Assembly (NCBI GenBank): GCA_024518585.1 | Contig: JANIHI010000001.1 | Location: 160,483 to 224,482 of the forward strand | DNA from: Methanolinea sp. | GTDB lineage: Archaea; Halobacteriota; Methanomicrobia; Methanomicrobiales; Methanospirillaceae | Length of the DNA stretch: 64,000 bases | Direction: 5' to 3' | Shown here: piece after piece, positions 43,959 through 52,984 of the stretch | Numbering within the stretch: position 1 is the stretch's first letter | Layout: each line of letters begins with the position of its first letter | The notes under the pieces: model-generated | The model's database searches: none | What the model was told of the DNA's origin: nothing | Seen by the model: only the letters and a program-made list of their open reading frames with translations | Program-made: the position numbers and the translations under genes

Positions 43959-44356
43959 ATACCAGGTTTGAGCATGAGAATGCTGTTTCTGAGATCCTCG
44001 GTGCACTTCTCCTCATTGCAGTCATCAGCCTTGCAGTCAGCATCATCGGGGTGTCAATCCTCTCCCATGTCAATACCTCTTCTGTCCCTGCCGTCTCTTT
44101 CGTGATCACGAATCAGAGTGCCACTATCACCGTTCTCCACGGGGGTGGAGACACACTCCCTGCCGGTTCCTACAGGATACTCATCGATGGTTCGGACCGG
44201 ACTGGAGAGTTCGAGCCGCTTCCTTCAGATACCCCTTTTATCCCGGGAACTGCCCTTACCTACCAGGGTCTTTCTTTTCCCCGCACTATTATGGTTCTGT
44301 ACCGTGGACCAGACGGGAGAGAGACTTTGCTCGTAGAGAAGATATTCTCCTGGTAA
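43955..44356 (+). CDS. Small archaeal type IV pilin (DUF1628-like)
   Basis: The 133-aa protein has the pilin leader HENAVSEILGALLLIAVISLAVSIIGVSIL, then the domain ITVLHGGGDTLPAGSYRILIDG...FIPGTALTYQG...TIMVLYRGPDGRETLLVEKIF. The H-x-GGD motif recurs in the next three genes. Its start overlaps the previous stop, so it is likely the second gene of one transcript. It could be the major fibre subunit if the larger ones are minor tips. Confidence 0.82.
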   Translation: MNTRFEHENAVSEILGALLLIAVISLAVSIIGVSILSHVNTSSVPAVSFVITNQSATITVLHGGGDTLPAGSYRILIDGSDRTGEFEPLPSDTPFIPGTALTYQGLSFPRTIMVLYRGPDGRETLLVEKIFSW

Positions 44357-44403
44357 CCTCTTCACGTCCCTCGTACCTCTGTCCCGGCTGGTGATACCCG
44401 TAC

Positions 44404-44413
44404 CTATAAAAAG
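44404..44413 (+). promoter_or_regulatory. TATA box before the 580-aa PKD protein
   Basis: CTATAAAAAG is centred about 43 bases before ATG 44452, and ATACGGGGG directly before the ATG is a possible ribosome site. It suggests an internal promoter in the surface locus. Confidence 0.5.
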
Positions 44414-44451
44414 AACGCAGACAAGAGTATTTTCAAGACAGAATACGGGGG

Positions 44452-46194
44452 ATGGTGTCAGTCGTGAATGAAAATCCTACCCAGGCCGTCTCCGAGCTGA
44501 TCGGGGCAATCCTCCTCGTCGGTCTCGTCATAACCGCCATGGCAATCGTGGCCGTATTGGTATTATCCAATCCTCCTCCGGAAGAAGTACCCCACCTTTC
44601 TTCTCTTGCAAGCAATACGACCAATTCTATCCGGCTTTACCATACCGGGGGGGATGAGTTGAAAGAAGAGCTGACGACGATCACCCTCAATAATGGTCCT
44701 GAAGTTCCCCACTCAAAAATAAGACTGATTAAAGAGGATGGGACGACTGAAAGTGCACCATGGGATATCACGAAGACACCCTGGACAGTCGGGACAGTCC
44801 TGGTTCTCGATACTTCACCGGATGTACCTCAGAGCGTTACAGTCATGTATAGAGGACCTACGTCCCAGCACCTCATCCTGACGACTTCATTCATCGCCGG
44901 CACTGGTCTTGGCACACCGACACCGACTTCATCCCCAACACCGACAACAACTGCAACACCAACCCCTACTGCATCCCCGACGCCGACTCTATCCCCAACA
45001 CCGACAATAAATCAAACCACTACCCCTACTGCATCCCCAACGCCGACTCTATCCCCAACACCGACAACAACTGCAACACCGACTCCAACACCGACACCAT
45101 CCTGTGGCACAATATCTGGGATAAAATACAACGATATCAATGGAAATGGTAAGCGAGACCCGGGAGAGCCTGGATTGCCAGGGTGGACGATGCAATGCTT
45201 CAACAAACAGCAAGGAAATTGGGTTTTAATACAGGAAAAGACCACAAATTCAAGTGGTTTTTATATCTTTACAGGATTGCAGTATTTCCAATCTGCCGAA
45301 GATTACCAGATCAGGGAAATAATTCCTGCCGGTTGGATACCAATTGATCCACCTAATGGGATATCACGTTCTTACACACTCAACAACCCGCATTGCTACG
45401 AAACAGACGTAAATTTTGGCAACCAGCAGGTGTTACCGCCAACGGCAGATTTCACCGCCTCTCCAACCTCTGGTTACGCTCCCCTCTCCGTTCAGTTTAC
45501 AGACACATCCACAGGTAACCCGACTCAATGGCAATGGGATGTCAATAACGATGGAATTGTGGACTACACCGTTCAGAACCCGATGCACGTATACGCCATT
45601 CCTGGTACTTATTCGGTCAGGCTCACTGTATCAAACCCGGGAGGTTCGGACACTCGGATAAAAACAGGATATATTACAGTGAACGTACCCCAAACAACCA
45701 ACATTTATTTGGTTGCCAACAAACCCGGCAGTCTCCAAGAAGGAGGGTACATGCAGTTCCGTGTCACCGGTCCATACTCGTACATAAAGCATGGAAATAC
45801 ACGCTACAACCTCAATATTGGAGATGGTGTGAGACTCGAGATTACATCTGACGGAACAGGAAATATCTATGCAACATCATCGACGGTGAACGATTTCAGG
45901 TTCAATAATGTCAGATTAGTTCTCAATGGTGTCGACATGGGAACAAAGGATATCGGGGGAGGGGATATATGGGTCAGCGGGTACGATTCCTACCTGTCCA
46001 CACTGACACTGATCGTTCCGGCCAAGAATGAATGGACCCAGCTCACTGTCAATGGTGTCACGGTTATATTAGGATCTGATTCACGAGAGATACGCATATT
46101 CAACCTTTGTCCCGATACCTGGGGTGTCATGAACCTCAATACCCGGAATGATGTCTTTTACAGTGGCGGAGCAACGGGCTATCAGCTGACGTGA
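44452..46194 (+). CDS. Pilin-leader surface protein with SdrD-B-like and PKD domains
   Basis: The 580-aa protein has, in order: a pilin leader [28 protein letters not shown] (10-40); the GGD domain ([11 protein letters not shown]...WTVGTVLVL...VTVMYRGP; 58-145); a Pro/Thr/Ser linker built from a 60-bp repeat (about 155-220); an SdrD-B-like domain with [24 protein letters not shown] (calcium-type motif, 222-320); a PKD domain ([14 protein letters not shown]...[12 protein letters not shown], 330-415); and the C-terminal domain shared with the two next paralogues (417-580). It is anchored by its N-terminus and displayed outside. Middle parts are A+T-rich relative to flanks. Confidence 0.85.
   Translation: MVSVVNENPTQAVSELIGAILLVGLVITAMAIVAVLVLSNPPPEEVPHLSSLASNTTNSIRLYHTGGDELKEELTTITLNNGPEVPHSKIRLIKEDGTTESAPWDITKTPWTVGTVLVLDTSPDVPQSVTVMYRGPTSQHLILTTSFIAGTGLGTPTPTSSPTPTTTATPTPTASPTPTLSPTPTINQTTTPTASPTPTLSPTPTTTATPTPTPTPSCGTISGIKYNDINGNGKRDPGEPGLPGWTMQCFNKQQGNWVLIQEKTTNSSGFYIFTGLQYFQSAEDYQIREIIPAGWIPIDPPNGISRSYTLNNPHCYETDVNFGNQQVLPPTADFTASPTSGYAPLSVQFTDTSTGNPTQWQWDVNNDGIVDYTVQNPMHVYAIPGTYSVRLTVSNPGGSDTRIKTGYITVNVPQTTNIYLVANKPGSLQEGGYMQFRVTGPYSYIKHGNTRYNLNIGDGVRLEITSDGTGNIYATSSTVNDFRFNNVRLVLNGVDMGTKDIGGGDIWVSGYDSYLSTLTLIVPAKNEWTQLTVNGVTVILGSDSREIRIFNLCPDTWGVMNLNTRNDVFYSGGATGYQLT
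44921..45085 (+). repeat. 60-bp tandem repeat encoding a Pro/Thr linker
   Basis: Bases 44941-45000 and 45001-45060 are two copies of a 60-bp unit (CCGACAAYAA...CCCCTACTGCATCCCC...TATCCCCAACA), with 45061-45080 starting a third. Within it CCGACACC/CCAACACC sub-repeats recur. Unit length is a multiple of three, so copy change keeps the frame. Confidence 0.85.
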
Positions 46195-46212
46195 ACCTCA
46201 ACCAATTCAGGC

Positions 46213-47466
46213 GTGATTATGGATCTCCTTCTTTTTCAAAAAAAAAGGACTTTTATCATTTTATTCGTGGTATCTGCCATCATCATCAGCATTCTTGGTG
46301 TTGTCATCCTCCATACCCACCCCAGAACCACCTCCACCAACCTCACCCTCACCATCTCGGGAAATACTGCCCTCCTGACCCACACCGGCGGAGATCCCCT
46401 CCCCTGTGACAGAGTGACTGTCCTCCTCGACGGGGAACCCCTCCCACTCGCCCTCGCGGGGACTGACTGTCCCTGGTCGATCGGCGAAACCCTCGCTGTC
46501 CCACTCGGCCCCGGTGACAGTCCCCACAGTATCAGCGTGGTTTATGCCAAAGGAGATACCCGGCAGGAGATCGTGCGTGCAGATATTCCCGGGCTGCCGG
46601 CCGGTGCACCGACCCCCGTCACTTTACCGGAGACCATTGCCACCACTGCTCTCCCAACGCCGTCCCTGACCCCGGCGTTGACCCTCCCCCCTACCCCTGC
46701 ATCTCCTCCCGGTCCCCCTGTCGCCTCCTTCAACGCCACCCCGAGATCCGGGCCGGTACCCCTCGCGGTCCAGTTCACTGACACATCAACCGGGGTCCCT
46801 TCCCGGTGGACATGGTCTTTTGGCGACGGAAAGACCTCTTCACTGCAGAACCCCCTGCACACGTATACCCGGGAAGGGACATATCCCGTCGGCCTGACCG
46901 TGGAGAACGAGTACGGCGGCCATACGAGGGTCAACCAGGGGTACATCACCGTTACTGCAGCGGGTTCAAGAGAGGTCTACCTCGAGGCGGGGAGGGATGC
47001 ACGCGTCTGTCCGGGAGGATTCCTTGAGTTCGGGGTGACAAGAGAACCGTCCCGCATCAGGGTCGGGGGAAAGATCATTGATATCCCGGCCGGTGCCCGG
47101 GTCCGCCTCGACCTCCCCCTCGGTGGCAAGGGCAAAGTGTCCATCCGCGACGACCAGGTAATTGATTTTTCCTTTGACAGTGTCACCCTCTCCCTCGATG
47201 GAGAACCGGTCGCCCAGGGGCTTGTCAGGGACGTCTCTATCCAGGGGTACGACTCTCTCATATCGAGCCTTTGCCTCTCGGTATCTGGAGGAGACGGAAA
47301 AGTCCGGATCCTGGAAGGGGGGGTTTTGGTCGGCATTCCGGACGAGAGATCTCCCGTGGTGCTCACTTCGCTCCGTCCCGGGAGTTCCGGTGCCATGACC
47401 CTGGACTGTTCCCGGGAGGGATTCGTATCTTTCGGGGGCAGAGTCACAGACTATTCCTTTTCGTGA
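46213..47466 (+). CDS. Membrane-anchored PKD protein (paralogue 2)
   Basis: The 417-aa protein has one N-terminal helix (FIILFVVSAIIISILGVVIL, residues 14-33) without the pilin AVSE motif, then the GGD domain (TALLTHTGGDPLPCDRVTVLLDG...WSIGETLAV...SISVVYAKGD, about 45-120), a Pro/Thr-rich linker (130-170), a PKD domain ([27 protein letters not shown]...TYPVGLTVEN, 178-258) and the shared C-terminal domain (262-417, ending GAMTLDCSREGFVSFGG). GTG 46213 and ATG 46219 are equally possible starts. It begins 18 bases after the previous gene. Confidence 0.82.
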   Translation: MIMDLLLFQKKRTFIILFVVSAIIISILGVVILHTHPRTTSTNLTLTISGNTALLTHTGGDPLPCDRVTVLLDGEPLPLALAGTDCPWSIGETLAVPLGPGDSPHSISVVYAKGDTRQEIVRADIPGLPAGAPTPVTLPETIATTALPTPSLTPALTLPPTPASPPGPPVASFNATPRSGPVPLAVQFTDTSTGVPSRWTWSFGDGKTSSLQNPLHTYTREGTYPVGLTVENEYGGHTRVNQGYITVTAAGSREVYLEAGRDARVCPGGFLEFGVTREPSRIRVGGKIIDIPAGARVRLDLPLGGKGKVSIRDDQVIDFSFDSVTLSLDGEPVAQGLVRDVSIQGYDSLISSLCLSVSGGDGKVRILEGGVLVGIPDERSPVVLTSLRPGSSGAMTLDCSREGFVSFGGRVTDYSFS

Positions 47467-47599
47467 GGCAGGCTGGAAACCTACTCCTGGCCCGGGTGCA
47501 ATCCCCCCGGGGCTGTCCCCACTCTCCTCCCAGGCCTCCCTTTGCACGGAAAATCTTTGGAATTTTTAGGATACATTGATATAGGGACAGGAGAGAAGA

Positions 47600-47609
47600 C
47601 TTTTAAATA
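47600..47609 (+). promoter_or_regulatory. TATA box before the double-PKD protein
   Basis: CTTTTAAATA is centred about 26 bases before ATG 47631, the spacing of a leaderless transcript. This favours ATG 47631 over TTG 47628 or ATG 47679 as the start. Confidence 0.6.
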
Positions 47610-47630
47610 CCGGATGAAAGGGCCGTTTTG

Positions 47631-49196
47631 ATGCGGCTAAGAGCCTCGGTATCCCACATAGTGACGCGGGTTGAGAAAATGGATCGGGAATCTGGAATTG
47701 CAAAAAATATCCTCCTGGCCCTGGTTGCTGCCATTGCAATCATCGTGGTGGTCATTGTCGCAGTCATGATTGTATTTCCACCACAGCCGGATGTTATACC
47801 GAAGTTTCAAGCCAATATCGAACGCTCTGGAAATACCGTTTACATCTACCATGACGGGGGCGATCCCCTCCAGAGCAGCAGGACCCTGGTCCGGGTAAAC
47901 GGTGTCACGGTCCCGCCCTCTTCCATCTCCTTCCTCCACGCCCAGGACTGGCCCTGGACTGTCGGAAAAACCCTGCGGATCCAGTACGAGGGGCCTGGCA
48001 GCCCGGACCTCGTCGAAATCGTCTATTCGGGGTCCAAGGGTGAAGTGATCCTCTTCTCATCGCAGGCGCCAACAGCTTCACAGACACTGATCCCCGTGAC
48101 AACAGTCCAAATGGTCACCCCCACGGTCACTGTGACCCCATCTGTCACCGGTCCTGCCGTTTCCGCAAGTCCAACACCTGCTCCGGTGCGTCCCTCCATT
48201 CCCCAACCGCCCCAGGCCGGGTTCACGGCCGACCCAAGGACCGGCCAGGCACCTCTCATTGTCCGGTTCACTGATACGAGCACAGGGGTCCCCACCTCCT
48301 GGTTGTGGAACTTTGGTGATGGAGAGACATCGACAGAGCAGAATCCGGTCCATACGTATAAAACTCCCGGGACATACTCGGTCGCACTCACCGTCAACAA
48401 CCAGTTCGGAAGCGGGCAGAAGGTTGAAAAGGACTATGTAGCCGTCGGGACGGTCCCTGTTGCACAATTTGCTGCAATCCCTTCCGAGGGGGAGTCCCCA
48501 CTTTCCGTCCAGTTCAATGACCTTTCAGGAGGAAATCCCTCGGCATTTTCCTGGGACTTTGGTGATGGGTCCTGGTCCACCGAGAGAAACCCCACCCATA
48601 CCTACACCAGGCCGGGGACATACACAGTCACCCTGGCGGTGAGCAACCCGTTTGGATCTGATACCCGCATCCAGAGCGGTGTCGTGAAGGTGAGCGCGCC
48701 GAAAGTCGTCGATGTATCCCTCACGGGAAGCCGTAACGGTCTCCTCTCCACCGGCTACCTCCAGTTCCTGGTCACGGGGGAGGGTGGCTGGGTCAAGATC
48801 GCTGGTTCCACGTATCCGTTCTCCCCAGACGACCAGGTCCAGGTCTTCATCGACAACGCCGGGAGTGGAATGGTTGACGTGAATGCAAATGGCATTTCAG
48901 GGCTGCGGTTCGATTCCGTCCGGATGTTCGTGAACGGGAAACATGTCCGGAGCGGTATCGTAACGGATATGAGAGTCCCCTCGTTTGCGGGACTCTCCTC
49001 GACCCTGACTATCACGATCCTGCCGGAAGACCAGACCATGGTCCTCTTCATCAATTCATCCAGGATTATTCCCGGTTCCGGCCAGAAAGTCGTCCTTGGA
49101 AACCTCTGCCAGAACTCCGGTGGACTGATGAACCTCCAGTTCAAGCCTGGTGGGCTCGAATACCGGGGTGGGGCACGGTCCTTTCGCCTCGAGTGA
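47631..49196 (+). CDS. Membrane-anchored protein with two PKD domains (paralogue 3)
   Basis: The 521-aa form has a membrane helix (NILLALVAAIAIIVVVIVAVMIVF, about 25-48), the GGD domain (NTVYIYHDGGDPLQSSRTLVRVNG...WTVGKTLRI...VEIVYSGSKG, 65-145), a Thr/Pro-rich linker (150-195), two PKD domains (WLWNFGDGETS, about 195-275; FSWDFGDGSWS, about 280-355), and the C-terminal domain (357-521: YLQFLVTG, LRFDSVRMFVNG, GLMNLQFKPGGLEYRGG). PKD folds mediate surface contacts. It ends the co-directional block; the TPR gene is convergent. Confidence 0.85.
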   Translation: MRLRASVSHIVTRVEKMDRESGIAKNILLALVAAIAIIVVVIVAVMIVFPPQPDVIPKFQANIERSGNTVYIYHDGGDPLQSSRTLVRVNGVTVPPSSISFLHAQDWPWTVGKTLRIQYEGPGSPDLVEIVYSGSKGEVILFSSQAPTASQTLIPVTTVQMVTPTVTVTPSVTGPAVSASPTPAPVRPSIPQPPQAGFTADPRTGQAPLIVRFTDTSTGVPTSWLWNFGDGETSTEQNPVHTYKTPGTYSVALTVNNQFGSGQKVEKDYVAVGTVPVAQFAAIPSEGESPLSVQFNDLSGGNPSAFSWDFGDGSWSTERNPTHTYTRPGTYTVTLAVSNPFGSDTRIQSGVVKVSAPKVVDVSLTGSRNGLLSTGYLQFLVTGEGGWVKIAGSTYPFSPDDQVQVFIDNAGSGMVDVNANGISGLRFDSVRMFVNGKHVRSGIVTDMRVPSFAGLSSTLTITILPEDQTMVLFINSSRIIPGSGQKVVLGNLCQNSGGLMNLQFKPGGLEYRGGARSFRLE

Positions 49197-49358
49197 GTGA
49201 GAAGGCAGGAGCATCTGGTCCTTTTTTGAGGGGGATAAACCAAGGCACCAGCTTTTATGGCATTGAATATTCCTCCTCCCTGAGCGGGATTGCCCTGATT
49301 TCTTCCCGGGAAGGATATCCCCTCCCGCCTATTTAAAAACCGAGAAAAAGAAGACGAA

Positions 49359-52300
49359 TCAGAGCTGCTGGGTAAGATCTTTCAGCCTCTGGGAGACAAA
49401 ATCGACCAGTTCCTTTGACTCGTTTCTGGCATACTGAAGGAACCCCTCGTATGCATCAACAGCCTCCTTTGTCATTTCCAGCTTCTCGTACGCGAGTGCC
49501 TTGTTGAGGAATGCCCGGGCATACTGCGGGTTTGCGGAGAGTGCACGGTCAAACTCGTGGATTGCTTCCCTGCACATGTTCCGGTTGTAATAGATATTCC
49601 CCATGTTGTAGTAGGCTTCTGCCAGGTCGGGCCGGAGCGCCACCGCATGAGAGAAGTCTGAAATAGCCTCTTCGGTCAGGCCCTTCTTTCCATACTCGAT
49701 CCCCCGGTTATAGAAGGCTATGGCATTATGGGGGTTGATCTCGATAGCCCGCGAAAAGTCTGAAATGGCCTCGTTATACAGCCCAAGGGCTGCATGGGCA
49801 TTACCCCTGTTATTGTATGCCCTCTCGTTCCCTGGCGAAAGGTCGATGGCCCGGGTATAGTCGGCTATCGCGTCCTTGTACCTCTCGAGCTTCTGGAATG
49901 CGACTCCCCGGTTATAGTACGCCTCTGCGAGGTCAGGCTTAATTGCGATGGCATGCGAAAAGTCCTGCATCGCCTGGTCGATTTGTCCCTTCTTCCCGTA
50001 CTCGATCCCCCGGTTATAGTAGGCAGTCGGGTTATCGGGATTAATCTCGATTGCCCGGGAAAAATCTGCGATAGCCTCGTCATGCATCCCCCGTGCAGCA
50101 TACGCATTGCCCCGGTTATTGTATGCTTTCTCGTTCTGGGGGTTAAGCTCAAGTGCAACCGTGTAGTCCGCGATTGCCTGGTCGAGGCTCCCCTGCTTAT
50201 GGGAGGCCACTCCCCTGTTGTAATAGGCCTCTGCAAAATCAGGTCGGAGAGAGATTGCCTTCGTCAGGTCACCGATGGCCTCCGGAAGCATCCCCCTCTC
50301 CCCGTATTCTATTCCCCTGTTATAGTACGCTGTGGGATTTTCTGGGTTTATCTCGATTGCCCGGGAAAAATCTTTCATCGCCTCCTCTGAAAGTCCCATT
50401 CCTGCATAGACGTTCCCCCTGTTTATGAACGCCTTCTCGTTTGCCGGGTCAATCTCGATGACCCGTGAATAGTCCCTGAGAGCTTCCTCCATCATTCCCA
50501 GGCGCTCGTAGAGGAGTCCGCGGGCCAGGAGTATGCCTGTGTCTCCGGGTGAAATCTCGAGTGCCCGGGACAGATCCTGCACTGCCTCGTCGTATCTGGC
50601 CTCCCTGCTGAACTCCGTTGCCCTTGCCTTGTATACCTCAACCGCCTGGGAATTCAGCCGTATGGCATTGGAATAGTCCTCTATGGCCTTTCCGCTCTGC
50701 CCACAACGGCTCCTCTCATCGCCACGGCGAACATAGGCCGGAAAGAGCCGGGGATCGATCTCGAGAGCCCGGGAAAAATCAGCGATTGCCTCCTGGGGTT
50801 GCCCCAGCACCGAGTACTGGATACCCCTGCAAAGGTACGCCTGGGCATGTGCCGGCCGGAAAGTGATAACACGGGTCAGGTCATCGATGGCGTCTTGGGT
50901 GCGGCCCTGTTGAGCGTGCAGGACTGCCCGCCGGAAGAGGGCCTCTGCGTTCTCGGGATCAAGTTCTATTGCCCTTGAAAAATCTGAAATTGCATCCGGA
51001 ATCTTATGGAGACGGCTGTACTCGATTCCCCTCTGGAGGTATATGGCTGAATTGGATGGTTCAAGGGCAAGTGCCCTGCTGAGGTCTTCGATTGCCTTCT
51101 CGCTCTGGCCTTTTCGGGAATACTGCAATGCCCGGGAAAGCAGCGCCTCATGGTAATGGGGTCTCAATTCAAGGGCGCGTGACAGATCCCGGATTGCCAT
51201 CTCGGAGAGACCGATCCGGGAAAATTCGCATCCCCTGTGGTAGAGTGCCTCGGCAAAGCCCGGGCGGATTTCAAGTGCTTTCGTGAACTCCGAGATTGCC
51301 TGGTCAGAAAGGTTGGCCTTCTGGTAATCGAGTCCCCTCGCGAAGCATGCCTCGGCAAACCGGGGGTTGATCTTCATGGCCCTCGTGTAATCATTGATCG
51401 CGTCCTCCACCCTCCCGAGCCGGTCATACTCGTTCCCCCGGTTGTAATAGGCTTCGATGTAGCCGGGATCAATATCGATTGCGTGGGAAAAGTCCTCGAT
51501 TGCCTTCTCCGACAGCCCGAGGCGTGCGTATTCAAGTCCACGCCTGTTGTACAGCTCGGGGTCATCGGGAGACCGTTCGATTTCCTGCGTGATCTCACGG
51601 ATCTGGGGGTTTTCCCCCGGCTCTTCCTGCACGGGAAATGGACGCGCTTCTTCCGTTGCGGGTGCACTCTCTCCCTCTTCCAGGACTTCTTTTTCCCCTT
51701 CGACAACCGGCTCTTCCTCCCCGGCAGCTCTTCCCTGGTCACCGGGGAACCCACGTGAAAAGATCTCGAGTGCACGGGAAAACTCTGCAATGGCCTCGTC
51801 AAAGCGTCCGAGACGGTTGAAGAGGACTCCCCTGTTGTTATAGGCCTCAACGAAGCGCGGGTTTATCTCGACTGCCTTTGCGTAGTGTTCAAGAGCGGTT
51901 TCAACAAGGCCGAGGCGACTGTATTCGACTCCCAGGTTATTGTGAGCCTCTGCATACCGCGGATTTATCTCAAGGCAGTGGAGGTAGTCAGCAATCGCTG
52001 CCTCTGACTGCCCGAGCTTCCCATAGGCAAGACCCCGGTTGTAAAGGATATCGGGGTTTTTCGGGTTGAGCTCGAGTGCTTTCGTGTAATCGGCCAGGGC
52101 ATCCTCCAGGCGACCGACACGGGTGAATTCGATGGCCCTGTTAAAGAGGGCCTCGGTGAAATGGGGATCACGTGCAAAAGCCCTGGTGTAATCCTCGATG
52201 GCTCTCTCATGGTCACCCCGGCGGGCAAAGATAACCCCCCTGTTATTGTAGGCCGGCGCATACGCGGGGTCGATACTGATTGCCTGCGAAAAGTCCTCGA

Positions 52301-52673
52301 TGGCACGGTCGTCCTCCCCGATGCGGGAATACTCGATGCCCCTGTTATAGTACGCTTCAATAAAGTCCGTGTCGGATTCAATTGCCTTGGAAAAATCCTC
52401 TATTGCTTTTTCTGGCTGGTTGAGGAGGGAGTACGCGATACCCCGGTTAAAGAATGCCTCGGAAAAGTGGGGATTGATGCGGAGTGCCGTGGTATAATCA
52501 TCAATCGCTCCCTTGTAGTCATGCTTTCCTGCCTTCGCAACACCCCTGTTGTGGTATGCCTCTGCATCCTGGGGGTTTATCTCGATGGCATGGGTATAAT
52601 CAGCAATTGCCTCGTCGAAAAGGCCCTTTTTGTGGTAGGCAATCCCGCGGTTATAATAAATCTCACCATCCAT
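49359..52673 (-). CDS. Giant tetratricopeptide repeat protein (30 TPRs)
   Basis: The 1104-aa protein is almost wholly TPR: 9 units at residues 1-307 and 21 units at 371-1084, separated by a 63-aa acidic Glu/Pro-rich linker (308-370, GEEEPVVEGEKEVLEEGE region), with a 20-aa helical tail. Units read N-R-G-x-x-Y...G....AI.D(F/Y)(S/T)(R/H)AI.I.P. Units 12-20 form three copies of a 3-TPR block (about 306 bp each in DNA). There is no signal peptide, so it is likely a cytoplasmic superhelical scaffold; partners unknown. Position beside the surface locus could mean assembly or control of that system. Confidence 0.9.
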   Translation of the reverse strand: MDGEIYYNRGIAYHKKGLFDEAIADYTHAIEINPQDAEAYHNRGVAKAGKHDYKGAIDDYTTALRINPHFSEAFFNRGIAYSLLNQPEKAIEDFSKAIESDTDFIEAYYNRGIEYSRIGEDDRAIEDFSQAISIDPAYAPAYNNRGVIFARRGDHERAIEDYTRAFARDPHFTEALFNRAIEFTRVGRLEDALADYTKALELNPKNPDILYNRGLAYGKLGQSEAAIADYLHCLEINPRYAEAHNNLGVEYSRLGLVETALEHYAKAVEINPRFVEAYNNRGVLFNRLGRFDEAIAEFSRALEIFSRGFPGDQGRAAGEEEPVVEGEKEVLEEGESAPATEEARPFPVQEEPGENPQIREITQEIERSPDDPELYNRRGLEYARLGLSEKAIEDFSHAIDIDPGYIEAYYNRGNEYDRLGRVEDAINDYTRAMKINPRFAEACFARGLDYQKANLSDQAISEFTKALEIRPGFAEALYHRGCEFSRIGLSEMAIRDLSRALELRPHYHEALLSRALQYSRKGQSEKAIEDLSRALALEPSNSAIYLQRGIEYSRLHKIPDAISDFSRAIELDPENAEALFRRAVLHAQQGRTQDAIDDLTRVITFRPAHAQAYLCRGIQYSVLGQPQEAIADFSRALEIDPRLFPAYVRRGDERSRCGQSGKAIEDYSNAIRLNSQAVEVYKARATEFSREARYDEAVQDLSRALEISPGDTGILLARGLLYERLGMMEEALRDYSRVIEIDPANEKAFINRGNVYAGMGLSEEAMKDFSRAIEINPENPTAYYNRGIEYGERGMLPEAIGDLTKAISLRPDFAEAYYNRGVASHKQGSLDQAIADYTVALELNPQNEKAYNNRGNAYAARGMHDEAIADFSRAIEINPDNPTAYYNRGIEYGKKGQIDQAMQDFSHAIAIKPDLAEAYYNRGVAFQKLERYKDAIADYTRAIDLSPGNERAYNNRGNAHAALGLYNEAISDFSRAIEINPHNAIAFYNRGIEYGKKGLTEEAISDFSHAVALRPDLAEAYYNMGNIYYNRNMCREAIHEFDRALSANPQYARAFLNKALAYEKLEMTKEAVDAYEGFLQYARNESKELVDFVSQRLKDLTQQL
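49524..50441 (-). repeat. Three tandem 306-bp repeats inside the TPR gene
   Basis: Copies at about 50441-50136, 50135-49830 and 49829-49524 each encode three successive TPRs of pattern NEKAxxNRGN / NPTAYYNRGIEYG / (F/L)AEAYYNRGV. The three-unit periodicity shows duplication of a whole block, not just of single TPRs. The third copy diverges in its last unit. Confidence 0.8.
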
Positions 52674-52984
52674 CAGCAGGAGTCCCCCGTAAAAAAGTTA
52701 ACCAGAAACACTCTTGTTTCTACCCCTCGTACCCATGTACACCGCCCACCATTAATTATATTCCCCTTCGGGGGAGCACACCACCACCATTCCGTGGCCT
52801 TTCACGAACCGGTTGGTTCAAAAAAATATATAGATGTCGAGCCCTCACTACACTCTGCAATCTTTTCCATCAGCCCGAGAAAACAGTGCTGAGCAGCATG
52901 ACTCCCCACCGGGAGAAGGGGTTCGTCGTGGTCATGATGGAGAGTATGATGGAGCATATCAGAAGCCACACCGAGGAGAAACAC
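52674..52984. other. Divergent promoter region, no gene seen
   Basis: 311 bases between the TPR gene (minus) and the anchored surface protein (plus). AT-rich boxes (CATTAATTATATTCC near 52750 and AAAAAATATATAGATG near 52820) look like TATA elements for one or both directions. A short inverted repeat CCCCTTCGGGGG sits near 52764. The track's long upstream extension of the plus-strand ORF through this region has no signal-peptide logic and is rejected. Confidence 0.45.

Noticed and set aside
49524-50441. 306-bp repeats as a CRISPR or transposon repeat array
   Set aside because: The repeats are in-frame coding units of TPRs with no spacers.
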